A DNA stretch of 64,000 nt from Labilithrix sp. (GTDB taxonomy: Bacteria > Myxococcota_A > Polyangia > Polyangiales > Polyangiaceae), in contig JAHBWE010000020.1 of NCBI GenBank assembly GCA_019637155.1, positions 123,631 to 187,630 on the forward strand, written 5' to 3'. Within the stretch, counting starts at the first letter, position 1, and every line of letters starts with the position of its first letter. A program made the translations under genes and the position numbers. This document shows, in pieces, positions 34,748 through 43,300 of the stretch. Below the pieces are notes generated by a model that was given only the letters and a program-made list of their open reading frames with translations, made no database searches and was not told where the DNA came from.

Positions 34748-35551
34748 ATGCGTCGCCTCCTCCTCGCTGCCGTCATCGCGGCCGGTCTCTTCGCCCCGCG
34801 CTCGAGCGACGCGGCCGAGCGCTGGGTCGATCGTCCGATGACGCTCCATCGCCTCGTCTTCGCCGGCGACGTCGGCCTCGGCGTCGGCCACACCGACACC
34901 AACCTCACCCCGAGCATCACCGGCGCGGGCTTGAACCTCGAAGGTGCGCTCGGCGTGACCGACAACCTCGAGCTCGGGCTCCGCACCGGCATCCGCTTCG
35001 GCGACGACGGCCGCTTCACCGGCGCCGACGGCTACGGCCGCACGCTCTGGACGGAGACCTACGGCACGGGCAGCGACACGTTCGCGAACCCCGAGCTCCG
35101 CGTCCGCTGGGTCGCGTACAGCGGCAGCATCGCCGAGGTCGGCCTCGACGGGCGCGTGTTCCTCCCGGTCGAGAGCGGGACGCGCTTCGGCATGATGTTC
35201 GGCGTCCCGCTCGCCTTCCACGCCTCGGACTTCCTCCGCATCGACACGGGCGCGTACATCCCGGTCATCTCCCGGAGCGGCGGCGCGTTCAACGGCGTGA
35301 CGATGCCGGGCTACTTCTGGTTCCAGACGTCGGAGAAGCTCTGGCTCGGACCGATGGCGGCGATCCGCATCATCGATCCCGGCGGACCGTTCGGCGATCA
35401 CGACGTGAACCTGCTCGCCGGCTTCGGCCTCGGCTACCAGGCATTGCAGATGTTGGACCTCAAGTTCCAGGTCTTCGCGCCCGCGATCGACGAGGTCGGC
35501 CTCGACATCATCGGGTTCGGCTTCGGGGCGCAGTTCCGGATCGGCGAGTGA
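34748..35551 (+). CDS. Outer-membrane beta-barrel-like protein
   Basis: A 267-residue protein with Sec signal peptide (LLLAAVIAAGLFAPRSSDA) and alternating strands typical of transmembrane beta-barrels: LEGALGVTDNLELGLRTGIRF, LRVRWVAYSGSIAEVGLDGRV, FGMMFGVPLAFHASDFLRID and a final IIGFGFGAQFRI. No family assignment is firm; similar barrels are annotated as hypothetical outer membrane proteins. TAGGGT at 34734-34739, overlapping the stop of the previous gene, lies eight bases before ATG, so it has its own promoter. Its stop overlaps the next start by four bases (GTGA). Confidence 0.78.
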   Translation: MRRLLLAAVIAAGLFAPRSSDAAERWVDRPMTLHRLVFAGDVGLGVGHTDTNLTPSITGAGLNLEGALGVTDNLELGLRTGIRFGDDGRFTGADGYGRTLWTETYGTGSDTFANPELRVRWVAYSGSIAEVGLDGRVFLPVESGTRFGMMFGVPLAFHASDFLRIDTGAYIPVISRSGGAFNGVTMPGYFWFQTSEKLWLGPMAAIRIIDPGGPFGDHDVNLLAGFGLGYQALQMLDLKFQVFAPAIDEVGLDIIGFGFGAQFRIGE

Positions 35552-36510
35552 CGCTCCGCCTCGTCCTCGGCGACAAGAACCTCTCTTCGTGGTCGCTGCG
35601 GCCGTGGCTCGCGCTCCGTCAGGCCGGCGTTCCGTTCGAGGAGCACGTCATGCTCTTCGCGACGCCGGGCTGGCGCGACGCGATCGTCGACCTCTCGCCG
35701 TCGGGACGCGTCCCCGCGCTGCGCCACGGCGATCTCGTCCTCTCCGAGTCGCTCGCGATCTGCGAGTACGTCGCGGAGCTCCACCCCGAGGCGAAGCTGT
35801 GGCCCGACGACGTCGCGGCGCGGGCGGTCGCGCGCGCGGTGTCGTGCGAGATGCACGCCGGCTTCGCGAGCATGCGGAAGGACCTCTACATGGACGTCGT
35901 CTCGCGCGCGCCGAAGGAGACGCTCTCGGCCGAGACGCGCGCCGACGTCGACCGCGTGCAGGCGATCTGGGAGGACTGCCGGACGCGCTTCGGCGCCGCG
36001 GGCCCGTTCCTGTTCGGCCGCTTCTCGATCGCGGACGCGATGTTCGCGCCGGTCGTCTTCCGCTTCCGCAGCTGGGGCGTCCCGATCGTGCCGCCCGCGG
36101 CGCGCGCCTGGTACGAGACGATGCTCGCGCTCCCGGCGATGAAGGAGTGGGAGGAGGCCGCGCGCGCGGAGGTGCGGGCGCGCACGGCGCCGGTCGCGCC
36201 GCCGGATCCGCGGAGCGCGCAGCACGTCTTCGCGGTCGTGTTCAGCAGCCAGCTCCGCCCGGACGCAAAAGGATATTCCGAAGTCGCGAACCGGATGGTC
36301 GAGCTCGCGAAGGAACAGCCGGGCTTCCTCGGCGTCGAGGCCGCCCGCGGCGCCGACGGATTCGGCATTACGGTCTCTTATTGGGAGTCGCTCGAGGCCA
36401 TCGCGGCGTGGAAGGCGAATCCCGATCACCGCGCGGCGCAGGACCGCGGCAAATCGGAATTTTACGAGCGATACTCCTTGCGGGTCTGCAGCGTAGAAAG
36501 GTCATCATGA
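35548..36510 (+). CDS. Glutathione S-transferase fused to ABM-type monooxygenase domain
   Basis: A 320-residue fusion. Residues 1-80 are a thioredoxin-like GST N-domain (LVLGDKNLSSWSLRPWLAL, GRVPAL, LSESLAICEYVAEL, where Ser-Glu-Ser binds the glutathione). Residues 90-205 are the helical GST C-domain (FLFGRFSIADAMFAPV). After a Pro-rich linker, residues 226-316 form a dimeric alpha/beta-barrel domain of the ABM type: HVFAVVFSSQ, MVELAKEQPGFLGVEAARG, ITVSYWESLEAIAAWKANPDH. The neighbour is msrA, so oxidant or electrophile detoxification is likely. GTG start overlaps the preceding stop; its own stop overlaps the msrA start (ATGA). A/T-ending codons are concentrated at 36261-36480, in the ABM part. 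Confidence 0.88.
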   Translation: MTLRLVLGDKNLSSWSLRPWLALRQAGVPFEEHVMLFATPGWRDAIVDLSPSGRVPALRHGDLVLSESLAICEYVAELHPEAKLWPDDVAARAVARAVSCEMHAGFASMRKDLYMDVVSRAPKETLSAETRADVDRVQAIWEDCRTRFGAAGPFLFGRFSIADAMFAPVVFRFRSWGVPIVPPAARAWYETMLALPAMKEWEEAARAEVRARTAPVAPPDPRSAQHVFAVVFSSQLRPDAKGYSEVANRMVELAKEQPGFLGVEAARGADGFGITVSYWESLEAIAAWKANPDHRAAQDRGKSEFYERYSLRVCSVERSS

Positions 36511-37067
36511 TGTCCACGAAGGGAACGCACGCGGTCCTCGGCACGAGCATGACGTCTTTCCCGGAAGGCACGAAGACGGCCATGTTCGGCCTCGGCTGCT
36601 TCTGGGGAGCGGAGCGAAAATTCTGGACCGTGCCGGGCGTCGTCTCCACGCAAGTGGGTTATGCCGCCGGCTCCACGCCGAACCCCACCTACCGCGAGGT
36701 CTGCTCCGGCCGGACCGGCCACGCCGAGGTCGTCCGCGTCGTGTTCGACCCGACCAAGGTGAGCTACGGCGATCTGCTCAAGGTCTTCTGGGAGAGCCAC
36801 GATCCCACCCAGGGGATGCGGCAAGGCAACGACCACGGCACGCAGTACCGCTCCGGCGTCTACGTCTACGACGCCGAGCAGCGCGCGCAGGCGGAGGCCT
36901 CGAAGGCGGCGTACGAGGCGAAGCTCCGCGAGGCCGGCTACGGGAAGATCACGACCGAGATCGAAGACGCGCCCGAGTTCTACTACGCGGAGGACTACCA
37001 CCAGCAGTACCTCCACAAGAACCCGGACGGTTACTGCGGGCTCGGCGGCACCGGCGTCGCCTGCTGA
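36507..37067 (+). CDS. msrA: Peptide-methionine (S)-S-oxide reductase
   Basis: A 186-residue MsrA, repairing methionine-S-sulfoxide with thioredoxin as reductant. The catalytic Cys is in FGLGCFWGAE, followed by VGYAAGSTPNPTYREVCSG, GHAEVVRVVFDP, LKVFWESHDPTQ, QGNDHGTQYRS and the C-terminal YHQQYLHKNPDGYCG with a resolving Cys. There is no signal peptide, so it is cytoplasmic. ATG 36507 or 36510 is the start, overlapping the stop of the GST-ABM gene; GAAAGG upstream may serve as ribosome site. The pair forms an oxidative-damage operon. It ends three bases from the stop of a convergent gene. Confidence 0.96.
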   Translation: MMSTKGTHAVLGTSMTSFPEGTKTAMFGLGCFWGAERKFWTVPGVVSTQVGYAAGSTPNPTYREVCSGRTGHAEVVRVVFDPTKVSYGDLLKVFWESHDPTQGMRQGNDHGTQYRSGVYVYDAEQRAQAEASKAAYEAKLREAGYGKITTEIEDAPEFYYAEDYHQQYLHKNPDGYCGLGGTGVAC

Positions 37068-37070
37068 TCG

Positions 37071-38129
37071 CTACGGCGTGTGGCTCGCGAGCCAGCCCTC
37101 GCCGAAGAGCTCCTCGATCGGGGCGCCGGAGCGGGTCGAGACGTCGGACGGGAGCCCGAGCACGACACGGAGGGTCGGGGCGATGTCGGCGAGGCGCCGC
37201 GGGTGCGGAGACGTGACGGCGCCGCGCGCGAGGAAGCGCGGGCCCGACGCGGCCATCCAGACGCGAGCGGCCTCCGGCATCGAGCCGTGATCGGCGAACG
37301 AGTCGGCGCGCCCGTGATCGGCGGTGACGACGACGTGCGTGTTCTCGTCGACGAGCTCGAGGAGCCGCCCCAGCGTCTCGTCCGCGCGGCGGAGCGCGTT
37401 CACGTAGCCGGAGTAGTCGCCGTGGTGGGCGTGCTCGTCGGGATCGCCGAGGCTCAGGTAGAACACGTCGGGCCGCTCCTTCGCGTAGTACGCGAGCGCG
37501 ACCTCGCTCGTGATGCGGTCGGGCCGGTAGTCGCCGACGCCGGGCCATGGCGCGATCGTGTCGTCGCCGTGTCGTCCCGCCGACACGAAGAAGGCCCCCG
37601 GGCTCGCCGTCGACGCGAGATCGATGCGCTCCCACGACGCGAACACGGCGACCTTCGCGCCCGCCGCCCGCGCCTCGTCGAGCAGCGTCGGGAGGACGGT
37701 GCGCGGACAGTGGTTGCTATCGCAGCCGGAGAAGCGGCCGGTGAGGATCTCCTCGTAGCCGGGCTGCGAGATGTAGTTCGGCCCCGTCGCCGCGATGGTG
37801 CCGTAGCCGGGCGCGCCGATGAAGGCGCCCGCGCGCTCGCCGAGCGCATGTAGGTTCGGCGTCAGCGTACGCGCGTCGATGGGTGCCGACCGCCAGCGAT
37901 GCGGGTCCGTGCCCTCATGGACTTCCTGCCATCGCACCCCGTCGATCGTCACGATGACGGCCGACCCTGCGAGTCTTGCGCCCCCGTCAACCGCGTTGGC
38001 GTCGTACGCGACCGGTGGCCGGTACGTGTCCGTTTCGCGACGGGGCGTCGTCGGCCCCCGATCGGCGCAGCCGGTCGCGAGGATGGCGAGAATTCCGAGG
38101 ACCGCCCTACTGCTCAGTCCGAGAATCAT
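37071..38129 (-). CDS. Alkaline-phosphatase superfamily phosphodiesterase lipoprotein
   Basis: A 352-residue lipoprotein (signal LSSRAVLGILAILATGC). It has the metal-binding pattern of type I phosphodiesterase/nucleotide pyrophosphatase or sulfatase-like enzymes: Asp in VIVTIDGVRW, a Ser/Thr nucleophile region near NYISQPGYEEILTG, GDPDEHAHHGD and TADHGRADSFADHG. A Cys pair (CDSNHC) sits beside the active-site region. It probably hydrolyses phosphate esters outside the inner membrane. TAGTGT lies six bases upstream of ATG (38141-38136 on this strand), supporting a leaderless message. Confidence 0.88.
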   Translation of the reverse strand: MILGLSSRAVLGILAILATGCADRGPTTPRRETDTYRPPVAYDANAVDGGARLAGSAVIVTIDGVRWQEVHEGTDPHRWRSAPIDARTLTPNLHALGERAGAFIGAPGYGTIAATGPNYISQPGYEEILTGRFSGCDSNHCPRTVLPTLLDEARAAGAKVAVFASWERIDLASTASPGAFFVSAGRHGDDTIAPWPGVGDYRPDRITSEVALAYYAKERPDVFYLSLGDPDEHAHHGDYSGYVNALRRADETLGRLLELVDENTHVVVTADHGRADSFADHGSMPEAARVWMAASGPRFLARGAVTSPHPRRLADIAPTLRVVLGLPSDVSTRSGAPIEELFGEGWLASHTP

Positions 38130-38180
38130 GAGTGCACACTACATGTTGTTTGTTGCGTTATCGTGAAGGCGCGGCGAACG

Positions 38181-39695
38181 CTACGTAGAGATGCAAGAGC
38201 CGTGACCGACGACGAGCTGCCTCGTCGTGACGCGAGCCGCGAACGCGTCGTCGTGCGTCACGAGGACGACACAACCGGGAAACGACGTGAGCGCGGACTC
38301 GAGCCGCTCGATGGTGGGGAGGTCGAGGTGATTCGTAGGTTCATCGAGCACGAGCGCCCAGGCGTGGAGGCCGAGCGCGAGCGCGAGCGCGATCTTTCGT
38401 GCTTCTCCCGGCGAAAGAGCGCCGTGGCGACCGAGGACGCGCTCGGGATCGCTGCCGAGCGCGGCGAACACCGACAGGACGCGACCGCGCTCCTCGGCGC
38501 TGCATTCGCGCAGACGCGCAAGGTGTGCGGCGACGGCCGCGGGCTCGAGCTCTTGCGGCAAGTGGAGGATCTTCGCGGCGTGAGCGGGCGACTTCGTCGA
38601 CTTCGTCGCGAGGAGCGCCTCGAGGAGGGTCGTCTTCCCCGCGCCGTTGGGGCCTGCGATGCGGACGCGCTCTTCGCGTCCGACGTCGACGCGCACGTCG
38701 CGAAGGACGACATGGTCGCTTTCGCGCGCGCACACCTCCTCCGCCTCGAGATGGAACAGGATCGGGCTCGGCGCGCGCTCGTAGGCGGCGAACACCTTTC
38801 CACCGAGCGTACGGTCGCGCTCGATGGTGGGGACGTCGGCGCGGGCGCGCTCGAGCTCGGCGCGGGTGGTCATCACCGTGCGCCCGGCGCGCGCCTCCGC
38901 CCACCCCGCGACGACCTTGCGCCCCATGCTCTTCGCGTCGTGATCGCGCGGGTCCTTCATCCGCGAGCGCGCGTGGGTGGAGCGCTCCGCCGACACCTGC
39001 GTGCGCCGCGCAGCGTCGAGGCGGCGCTCGACGCTACGCACCTCCGCCTTCGCACGCGCGTGCGCCGCTTCGCGCTCGGCGCGCGCGTCCTCCCACTGCG
39101 CGCGCGCCGCGGAGTAGGTGCCTTCGTAGAGCGTGACGGCGCCGGCGTGGACGCGGAGGATCGCGCGCGGCAAGAGCTCGAGCACCTCGCGATCGTGCGA
39201 GACGACGACGCCGATCCCGCGGAAGCGCCGCAGCGCGCCGAGGAGACGCCGGCGCGCGTCGGCGTCGAGGTGGTTGGTCGGCTCGTCGAGGAAGAGCACG
39301 TCCGGCTCACGCGCGAGCGCGGCGCCGATCTGCCATCGCTTCCGCTCGCCGGGCGAAAGCGTCGCCCATCGCGCGAGCGCGTCCGGATCGAGCTCGAGCC
39401 GCCCGCGCAGCTCGGCCGCGAGGCCCGTCGGCTCGGACGCGAGCGCGACGACGTCGGCGTTCGGCGCGTGCACCTCTTGCTCGCACACGACGACGGTCGC
39501 GTCGGGTGGACGGAGGAGCACGCTGCCCTCGCTCGGCGCGAGCGCGCCGAGGACGCGCAAGAGCGTGGTCTTCCCTGCGCCGTTCGCGCCGACGAGGCCG
39601 TAGAAGCCTGGCTCGAGCACGAACGTCGCGCCTTCGAATACGGGCAACGCCGCCGCGAACGCGACGCCGATGCCACGTGCTTCCAGCACGGACAT
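38181..39695 (-). CDS. ABC-F family ATP-binding protein
   Basis: A 504-residue protein with two ABC ATPase domains and no membrane segments. Walker A motifs are GANGAGKTTL and GPNGAGKTTL; signature motifs LSPGERKRW and LSPGEARK; Walker B plus the ABC-F DEPTNHLD appears in both halves (VLFLDEPTNHLD, LVLDEPTNHLD). The linker between the domains is charged and helical as in ribosome-acting members. ABC-F proteins act on the ribosomal E-site, for elongation control or antibiotic protection. The linker is shorter than in typical resistance proteins, so a housekeeping-like (Uup/EttA-like) or unclear role is possible. CAGGAGT precedes ATG. Confidence 0.92.
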   Translation of the reverse strand: MSVLEARGIGVAFAAALPVFEGATFVLEPGFYGLVGANGAGKTTLLRVLGALAPSEGSVLLRPPDATVVVCEQEVHAPNADVVALASEPTGLAAELRGRLELDPDALARWATLSPGERKRWQIGAALAREPDVLFLDEPTNHLDADARRRLLGALRRFRGIGVVVSHDREVLELLPRAILRVHAGAVTLYEGTYSAARAQWEDARAEREAAHARAKAEVRSVERRLDAARRTQVSAERSTHARSRMKDPRDHDAKSMGRKVVAGWAEARAGRTVMTTRAELERARADVPTIERDRTLGGKVFAAYERAPSPILFHLEAEEVCARESDHVVLRDVRVDVGREERVRIAGPNGAGKTTLLEALLATKSTKSPAHAAKILHLPQELEPAAVAAHLARLRECSAEERGRVLSVFAALGSDPERVLGRHGALSPGEARKIALALALGLHAWALVLDEPTNHLDLPTIERLESALTSFPGCVVLVTHDDAFAARVTTRQLVVGHGSCIST

Positions 39696-39782
39696 GTTGA
39701 TGGACTCCTGATTGGGCGCGGCTCTGCGGCGCGCGCGTTCTCGGCAAAGGGCTTCGAGACGGGGATCAGGAGCGCATGAGAA

Positions 39783-39799
39783 CGCCGGGATTACCGGCG
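39783..39799 (-). terminator. Hairpin downstream of NUDIX gene
   Basis: CGCCGG and CCGGCG flank GATTA. On the minus strand it lies 19 bases beyond the NUDIX stop and is followed by TTCTC rather than a clear T-run, so it is a weak intrinsic terminator at best. Confidence 0.4.
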
Positions 39800-39817
39800 C
39801 CCGTTCACCTTAACACG

Positions 39818-40450
39818 TCATTTCACCGCGTCGAGGAGGGCGATCAGCATTCCATACGTCATGCCCCAGAGCCGGTGTTGGCCCGGCTCTCCCGGCTGTC
39901 CCGGCTTTCCCGGTTTTCCTGGCTCGAGGTAGAGGAACGGGAGGTCGTATTTCCTGCCGTCGTACTCGAGCTCGAAGGTCGATTGACCGACCCCGGCCAT
40001 GAGCGTCGCGAGCGGGACCCACAACGTCGCGGCGACCTCGACGTTCGGCACGACCGCGACGTCGGCGCGCACGGCGAACACGAAGACGGAGACGACGAGG
40101 CGTCCCTTCTTCGATCGGGTGAAGGCGGGCACGTCGGGCAGCCGCGCGACGACGTCCGACGTATCGAGCGAGATGCCGACCTCTTCGCGCGTCTCTCGGA
40201 TCGCGGTCTCGAGGAGGCTCGCGTCGTCGGGGTCGCGCCGTCCGCCCGGGAACGCGACGTGACCGGACCACGGATCGCCGGTCTGCTCGGCGCGACGGAT
40301 GAAGAAGAGCTCCGCGCCCTGCTGCCCCGGCAGCTCGCGGAGGATGGCGGCGACGGCGGCGCGCGGCTCCTCGCTCGTCTCGATCCCGTGATCGATCCCG
40401 CGCTCGACGCTCGCGCCGATCAGCCTGGCGAGGACTGCGTCGAGCCGCAT
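39818..40450 (-). CDS. NUDIX hydrolase, CoA pyrophosphatase type
   Basis: A 210-residue NUDIX protein. The box G-x5-E-x7-REUxEExGU is seen as GGRRDPDDASLLETAIRE then TREEVGI, and the upstream GHVAFPGGRRD matches the NudL/CoA-diphosphatase group, which cuts CoA or nucleoside diphosphate derivatives. An unusual insertion near residue 175-190 reads as Gly-X-Y triplets (GKPGKPGQPGEPGQ), collagen-like, between the strand FLYLEP and HRLWGMTYGML where relatives have a short loop. The gene begins nine bases after the stop of the upstream lipoprotein gene on the same strand. Confidence 0.9.
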   Translation of the reverse strand: MRLDAVLARLIGASVERGIDHGIETSEEPRAAVAAILRELPGQQGAELFFIRRAEQTGDPWSGHVAFPGGRRDPDDASLLETAIRETREEVGISLDTSDVVARLPDVPAFTRSKKGRLVVSVFVFAVRADVAVVPNVEVAATLWVPLATLMAGVGQSTFELEYDGRKYDLPFLYLEPGKPGKPGQPGEPGQHRLWGMTYGMLIALLDAVK

Positions 40451-40459
40451 GTCGCGAGG

Positions 40460-41665
40460 TCAGAAGCTCTTCCTGAAGGCCTCGACCGCGGCGGCGTCGA
40501 AGCCTTCGTAGAGCGCGATGTCGTTGATCGCCTCGCCGAGCGCGAGGACACGGGTGCCGGGCGAGGTCACGAGCCTGTACGGCGTATCGGCGCCGATCTT
40601 CGTGAGGAGCGCGTCGATCTGCGCGTCGGTGATCCGCCGCTTGTCGGCGGGCAGCCCCTTGAAGCTCTGGATGAGGCCGAGCGCGTCGCCGTAGGCATGC
40701 AGCGCGACGGGCCCCTTCGTCGGATCCGCCGTCGCCGCCGCGACGCCCGCCGCGGCGAGCGAGTAGATCGCGCTCGCGTACGTCGCGCGCTCCCATTCGA
40801 GGAGGAAGGTCGCGACCGCGCCGTCGATGTCGGCCCGGCATTTCGTCGCGTCGACGAGCCCGCCCTTCATCGTGAGGATCGCGGTGCGCATGCGCCGGTA
40901 GATGCCGGGCGCGGGGAGCGACTTGTCGTCCCGCTTCGACGCGAGCTCGGCGAGGAGCCGGTCGCCGTCGACGCCGGCGTCGAGGTCCGTCCGGTTCGCG
41001 AGCGCGGGGCTCGCTCCGAACGCGGCGACGAGACGGTCGACGGTGGCGTCGGCGCTCACGGGCGCCGCGACCAACCCGAGCACGTGGTTGTAGAGCGCGC
41101 CGCCGAGGAGCGCCTTGCCGATCGCGGCGCGGAGGTCGACGCCGACGGGCGACTCGTAGAAGAGCTGCCCGTACTTGCCGCCGGTCGCGGCGCCGCCGTC
41201 CGCCTCGGCGTCGGTCGGCTCCCACGTCTTGCCGCCCGCCGCGCCGAAGGCGGTGAGGTACCCGTCGACGGTGGTCTGCGTGAAGGTCGTCGCGACGGTG
41301 CGAAGGCTCGGCGCCCCGGCGTTGAAGATGGCGCCGAGGTTGGCCGCGGTCTCGACCGCGGTGCTGGTCCCTTCGGTCGCGGCCATCGCCGCGTCGAGCT
41401 CGCGCACGCGCTGCCCGAGCGCGAGCTCGACCGCCGCGTTGGTCGCGAACCCCACGCTCTCGAACGTCTCCGGCAACGCCGCGCCGCACGCGAGCGCGCC
41501 GGTCCCGGGCCCGCCTTCGTCGTTCGGCGCGCCGTCGAGCTCGTCGATGCCGCCCCCGTCGAGCCGCGGCCGCACGGTCGCTTCTTCGTCCCCGCACGCG
41601 AACGCGCCGCCCCCGAGCGCAGAGAGCACCGCCGCAGCGAACACGAAAGTCTTGAGATCGCTCAC
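40460..41665 (-). CDS. DUF4856-like lipoprotein
   Basis: A lipoprotein of about 401 residues with lipobox GGGAFAC. Beyond an acidic spacer the helical domain contains ALGQRVRELDAAMAATEG, TVDGYLTAFGAAGGKTWEP, FLLEWERATYASAIYSL and LHAYGDALGLIQSFKGLPA, which recall DUF4856, a family of imelysin-like surface proteins often linked to iron or haem uptake. The assignment is from remembered family features only. GTG 41665 is preferred: a consensus TTGACA lies upstream (41712-41707 on this strand) and GGAGGCGGAG gives ribosome binding. Confidence 0.7.
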   Translation of the reverse strand: MSDLKTFVFAAAVLSALGGGAFACGDEEATVRPRLDGGGIDELDGAPNDEGGPGTGALACGAALPETFESVGFATNAAVELALGQRVRELDAAMAATEGTSTAVETAANLGAIFNAGAPSLRTVATTFTQTTVDGYLTAFGAAGGKTWEPTDAEADGGAATGGKYGQLFYESPVGVDLRAAIGKALLGGALYNHVLGLVAAPVSADATVDRLVAAFGASPALANRTDLDAGVDGDRLLAELASKRDDKSLPAPGIYRRMRTAILTMKGGLVDATKCRADIDGAVATFLLEWERATYASAIYSLAAAGVAAATADPTKGPVALHAYGDALGLIQSFKGLPADKRRITDAQIDALLTKIGADTPYRLVTSPGTRVLALGEAINDIALYEGFDAAAVEAFRKSF

Positions 41666-42079
41666 GACGCAGCTCCGCCTCCGCTTGTGCGCCGACCCCG
41701 CCAGATTGTCAACAAAACAGCCCGCCGCCTCCCGCCCACCTCGCGCCGAATTCACCATCCCGCCGCGACCAGCCGCCCCCCGCCAGTCGCATCACGCTCC
41801 ATCCCGTACCGCCTCGCACCGACCTCCGGCCGCTCCTCGAACGCACCAGCGCCAAACAACATGCTCCATCTCTCCGCCCCCACGACTTCCGGCCACTCAT
41901 CGACGCACCGGCACCGGGCACCGAAGCATCCGCTCTGTCTCCTCTCTCTGTTGCCGCCGGTTCCGGGGCGTCCCTTCGACGCATTCCGAGGCAGTCCACA
42001 GTTTTTCCCCACCCAAGACGATCGAAATCTGCACCCGGACCGGTTGATCCACGCGTATTTATTGCTATGCTGAATTCAA
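41666..42079. other. Intergenic region with imperfect tandem repeat
   Basis: This 414-base gap holds divergent promoters (TTGACA-like for the lipoprotein, TTGATC/TATGCT for the transposase) and two diverged copies of a 63-67 base unit (41796-41862 and 41863-41926). The units share GCTCCATC and CCGGCC-CTC-TCGA-CGCACC. No reading frame of credible coding character is present. Confidence 0.6.
42044..42071 (+). promoter_or_regulatory. Promoter of the RAYT transposase
   Basis: TTGATC (42044-42049), 16 bases, TATGCT (42066-42071), then eight bases to ATG. If initiation is seven bases after the hexamer, the transcript would begin at or next to the start codon. Confidence 0.55.
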
Positions 42080-42850
42080 ATGACGAAACGCTCAGCGCAT
42101 CTTGCGCCTGTGCCTGCGCAGCTCGAGCTCGATGGCGTGGGGGAACGGAACCGGCGTCCACCGCGGCCGTCGAACGCGCCGCGGCTGGGCCGGCGACCGC
42201 GACCGGAGCGTGTGGGGATGCTTCCGCACGTGGCGCGTCCGGAGCATCGGGAGCGGTTCCCCGTCCACGTGTCGATGAAGCGTGTGCGTCTCGCGCCCAG
42301 CTTTCGCTCGCAGCGCGTGGCGGAGGCGATCGTCGAGCAGATCGCGAGCGCGGTGAAGCGTGGGGTGAAGGTCGTGCAGTACTCGATCCAGGAGGATCAC
42401 CTGCACCTGATGGTGGAGGGCGCCGACAAGCAGGAGCTCGCACGCGGAATGAAGCTCCTGTTCTCGCGCATCGCGTTCGCGGTGAATCGCGTCTCCGGTC
42501 GCTGCGGGAGCCTGTTTCGCGAGCGTCATCACCGTCGCCCGCTCACGACGCCGACGGAGGTCCGCAACGCGCTCGTCTACATCCTGTTCAACGCGCGAAA
42601 GCACGTCATCGGCCGACGCGACTTCCGCGCAGCATTCTTCTCCTTTCTCGACGACAAGAGCTCCGCCCCCTGGTTCACCGGCTGGGCTCCGAACGCAGCC
42701 CCGCCGCAACGGCTCGTCGAGCGTTCCCGCGCCCGCTGGCCCGGCGCCCCACCCCTCCACGAGCCAACGACATGGCTCGCCGCCCACGGCTGGCGCCGCG
42801 CCACCCCCGGCCACATCCGCTTCGACGAGCTACCGCGCCTCCCCGACTAA
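42080..42850 (+). CDS. REP-associated tyrosine transposase (RAYT, Y1/HUH)
   Basis: A 256-residue single-strand transposase of the TnpA_REP type. Core: FPVHVSMKRVR strand, YSIQEDHLHLMVEG carrying the HUH histidines (His107, His109), ELARGMKLLFSRIAFAVN, GSLFRERHH and NALVYILFNARKH with the likely nucleophile Tyr167. Such genes are single-copy, domesticated, and act on REP hairpins nearby. The C-terminal 80 residues are an extension rich in Arg/Pro common to myxobacterial versions. A cluster of short palindromes lies directly downstream (42928-43290), and imperfect repeats lie upstream. Promoter at 42044-42071. Confidence 0.92.
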   Translation: MTKRSAHLAPVPAQLELDGVGERNRRPPRPSNAPRLGRRPRPERVGMLPHVARPEHRERFPVHVSMKRVRLAPSFRSQRVAEAIVEQIASAVKRGVKVVQYSIQEDHLHLMVEGADKQELARGMKLLFSRIAFAVNRVSGRCGSLFRERHHRRPLTTPTEVRNALVYILFNARKHVIGRRDFRAAFFSFLDDKSSAPWFTGWAPNAAPPQRLVERSRARWPGAPPLHEPTTWLAAHGWRRATPGHIRFDELPRLPD

Positions 42851-43300
42851 TCCCGCGCGTATTCGCTAGAGCCGAAGCTCGACGACGGCCCACGCCTCGC
42901 TCCAACAATAGTGCGGTAAGGCGTGCTCGCTATCAGCGCCATGGCTTCCTCGCGACGAGCATGGTGCAACGAACGCCGGTGCTCTACGACGTGCTCCTCG
43001 CGACAAGCAACAAGCACAATGCGCCGGCACGGCGATGTGCTCGCTATCGGCACGTCCGCACTGCGACGTGCTACCGGCGCGTCCGCGCGCGATGTGCTCG
43101 CTAGCGGCACGTCCGCGCTGCAACGTGCTCGCTACCAGCGCTGCTATGTGCGCGCCCGGGCGCTGCAACGTGCTTTGCTGCGTGCGCGTCCGCGCTGCGA
43201 CGTGCGCGCGTCGGGCCGCGGGCTCGCGACGAGCAACGGTGTCGCTCCAGCGCCGGGCGCTACGACGTGCTCCTCGTGACGAGCGAGCGTCGGGCGCGCG
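42851..43300. repeat. Non-coding cluster of short palindromes and direct repeats next to RAYT
   Basis: CTCGCGACGAGC-type units (4-bp stem CTCG/CGAG with 3-base loop) occur at 42949-42960, 42997-43008 (one mismatch), 43223-43234 and 43273-43284. Between them a roughly 57-base unit starting GATGTGCTCGCTA is repeated at 43034 and 43091. The blocks TACGACGTGCTCCTCG at 42985 and 43261 are almost identical. The region has no credible gene. It is probably the REP/BIME-like substrate of the transposase. Confidence 0.65.

Noticed and set aside
42851..43300. CRISPR-like array
   Set aside because: Repeats are irregular in spacing and degenerate, lack uniform spacers and no cas gene is near; hairpins fit REP elements better.
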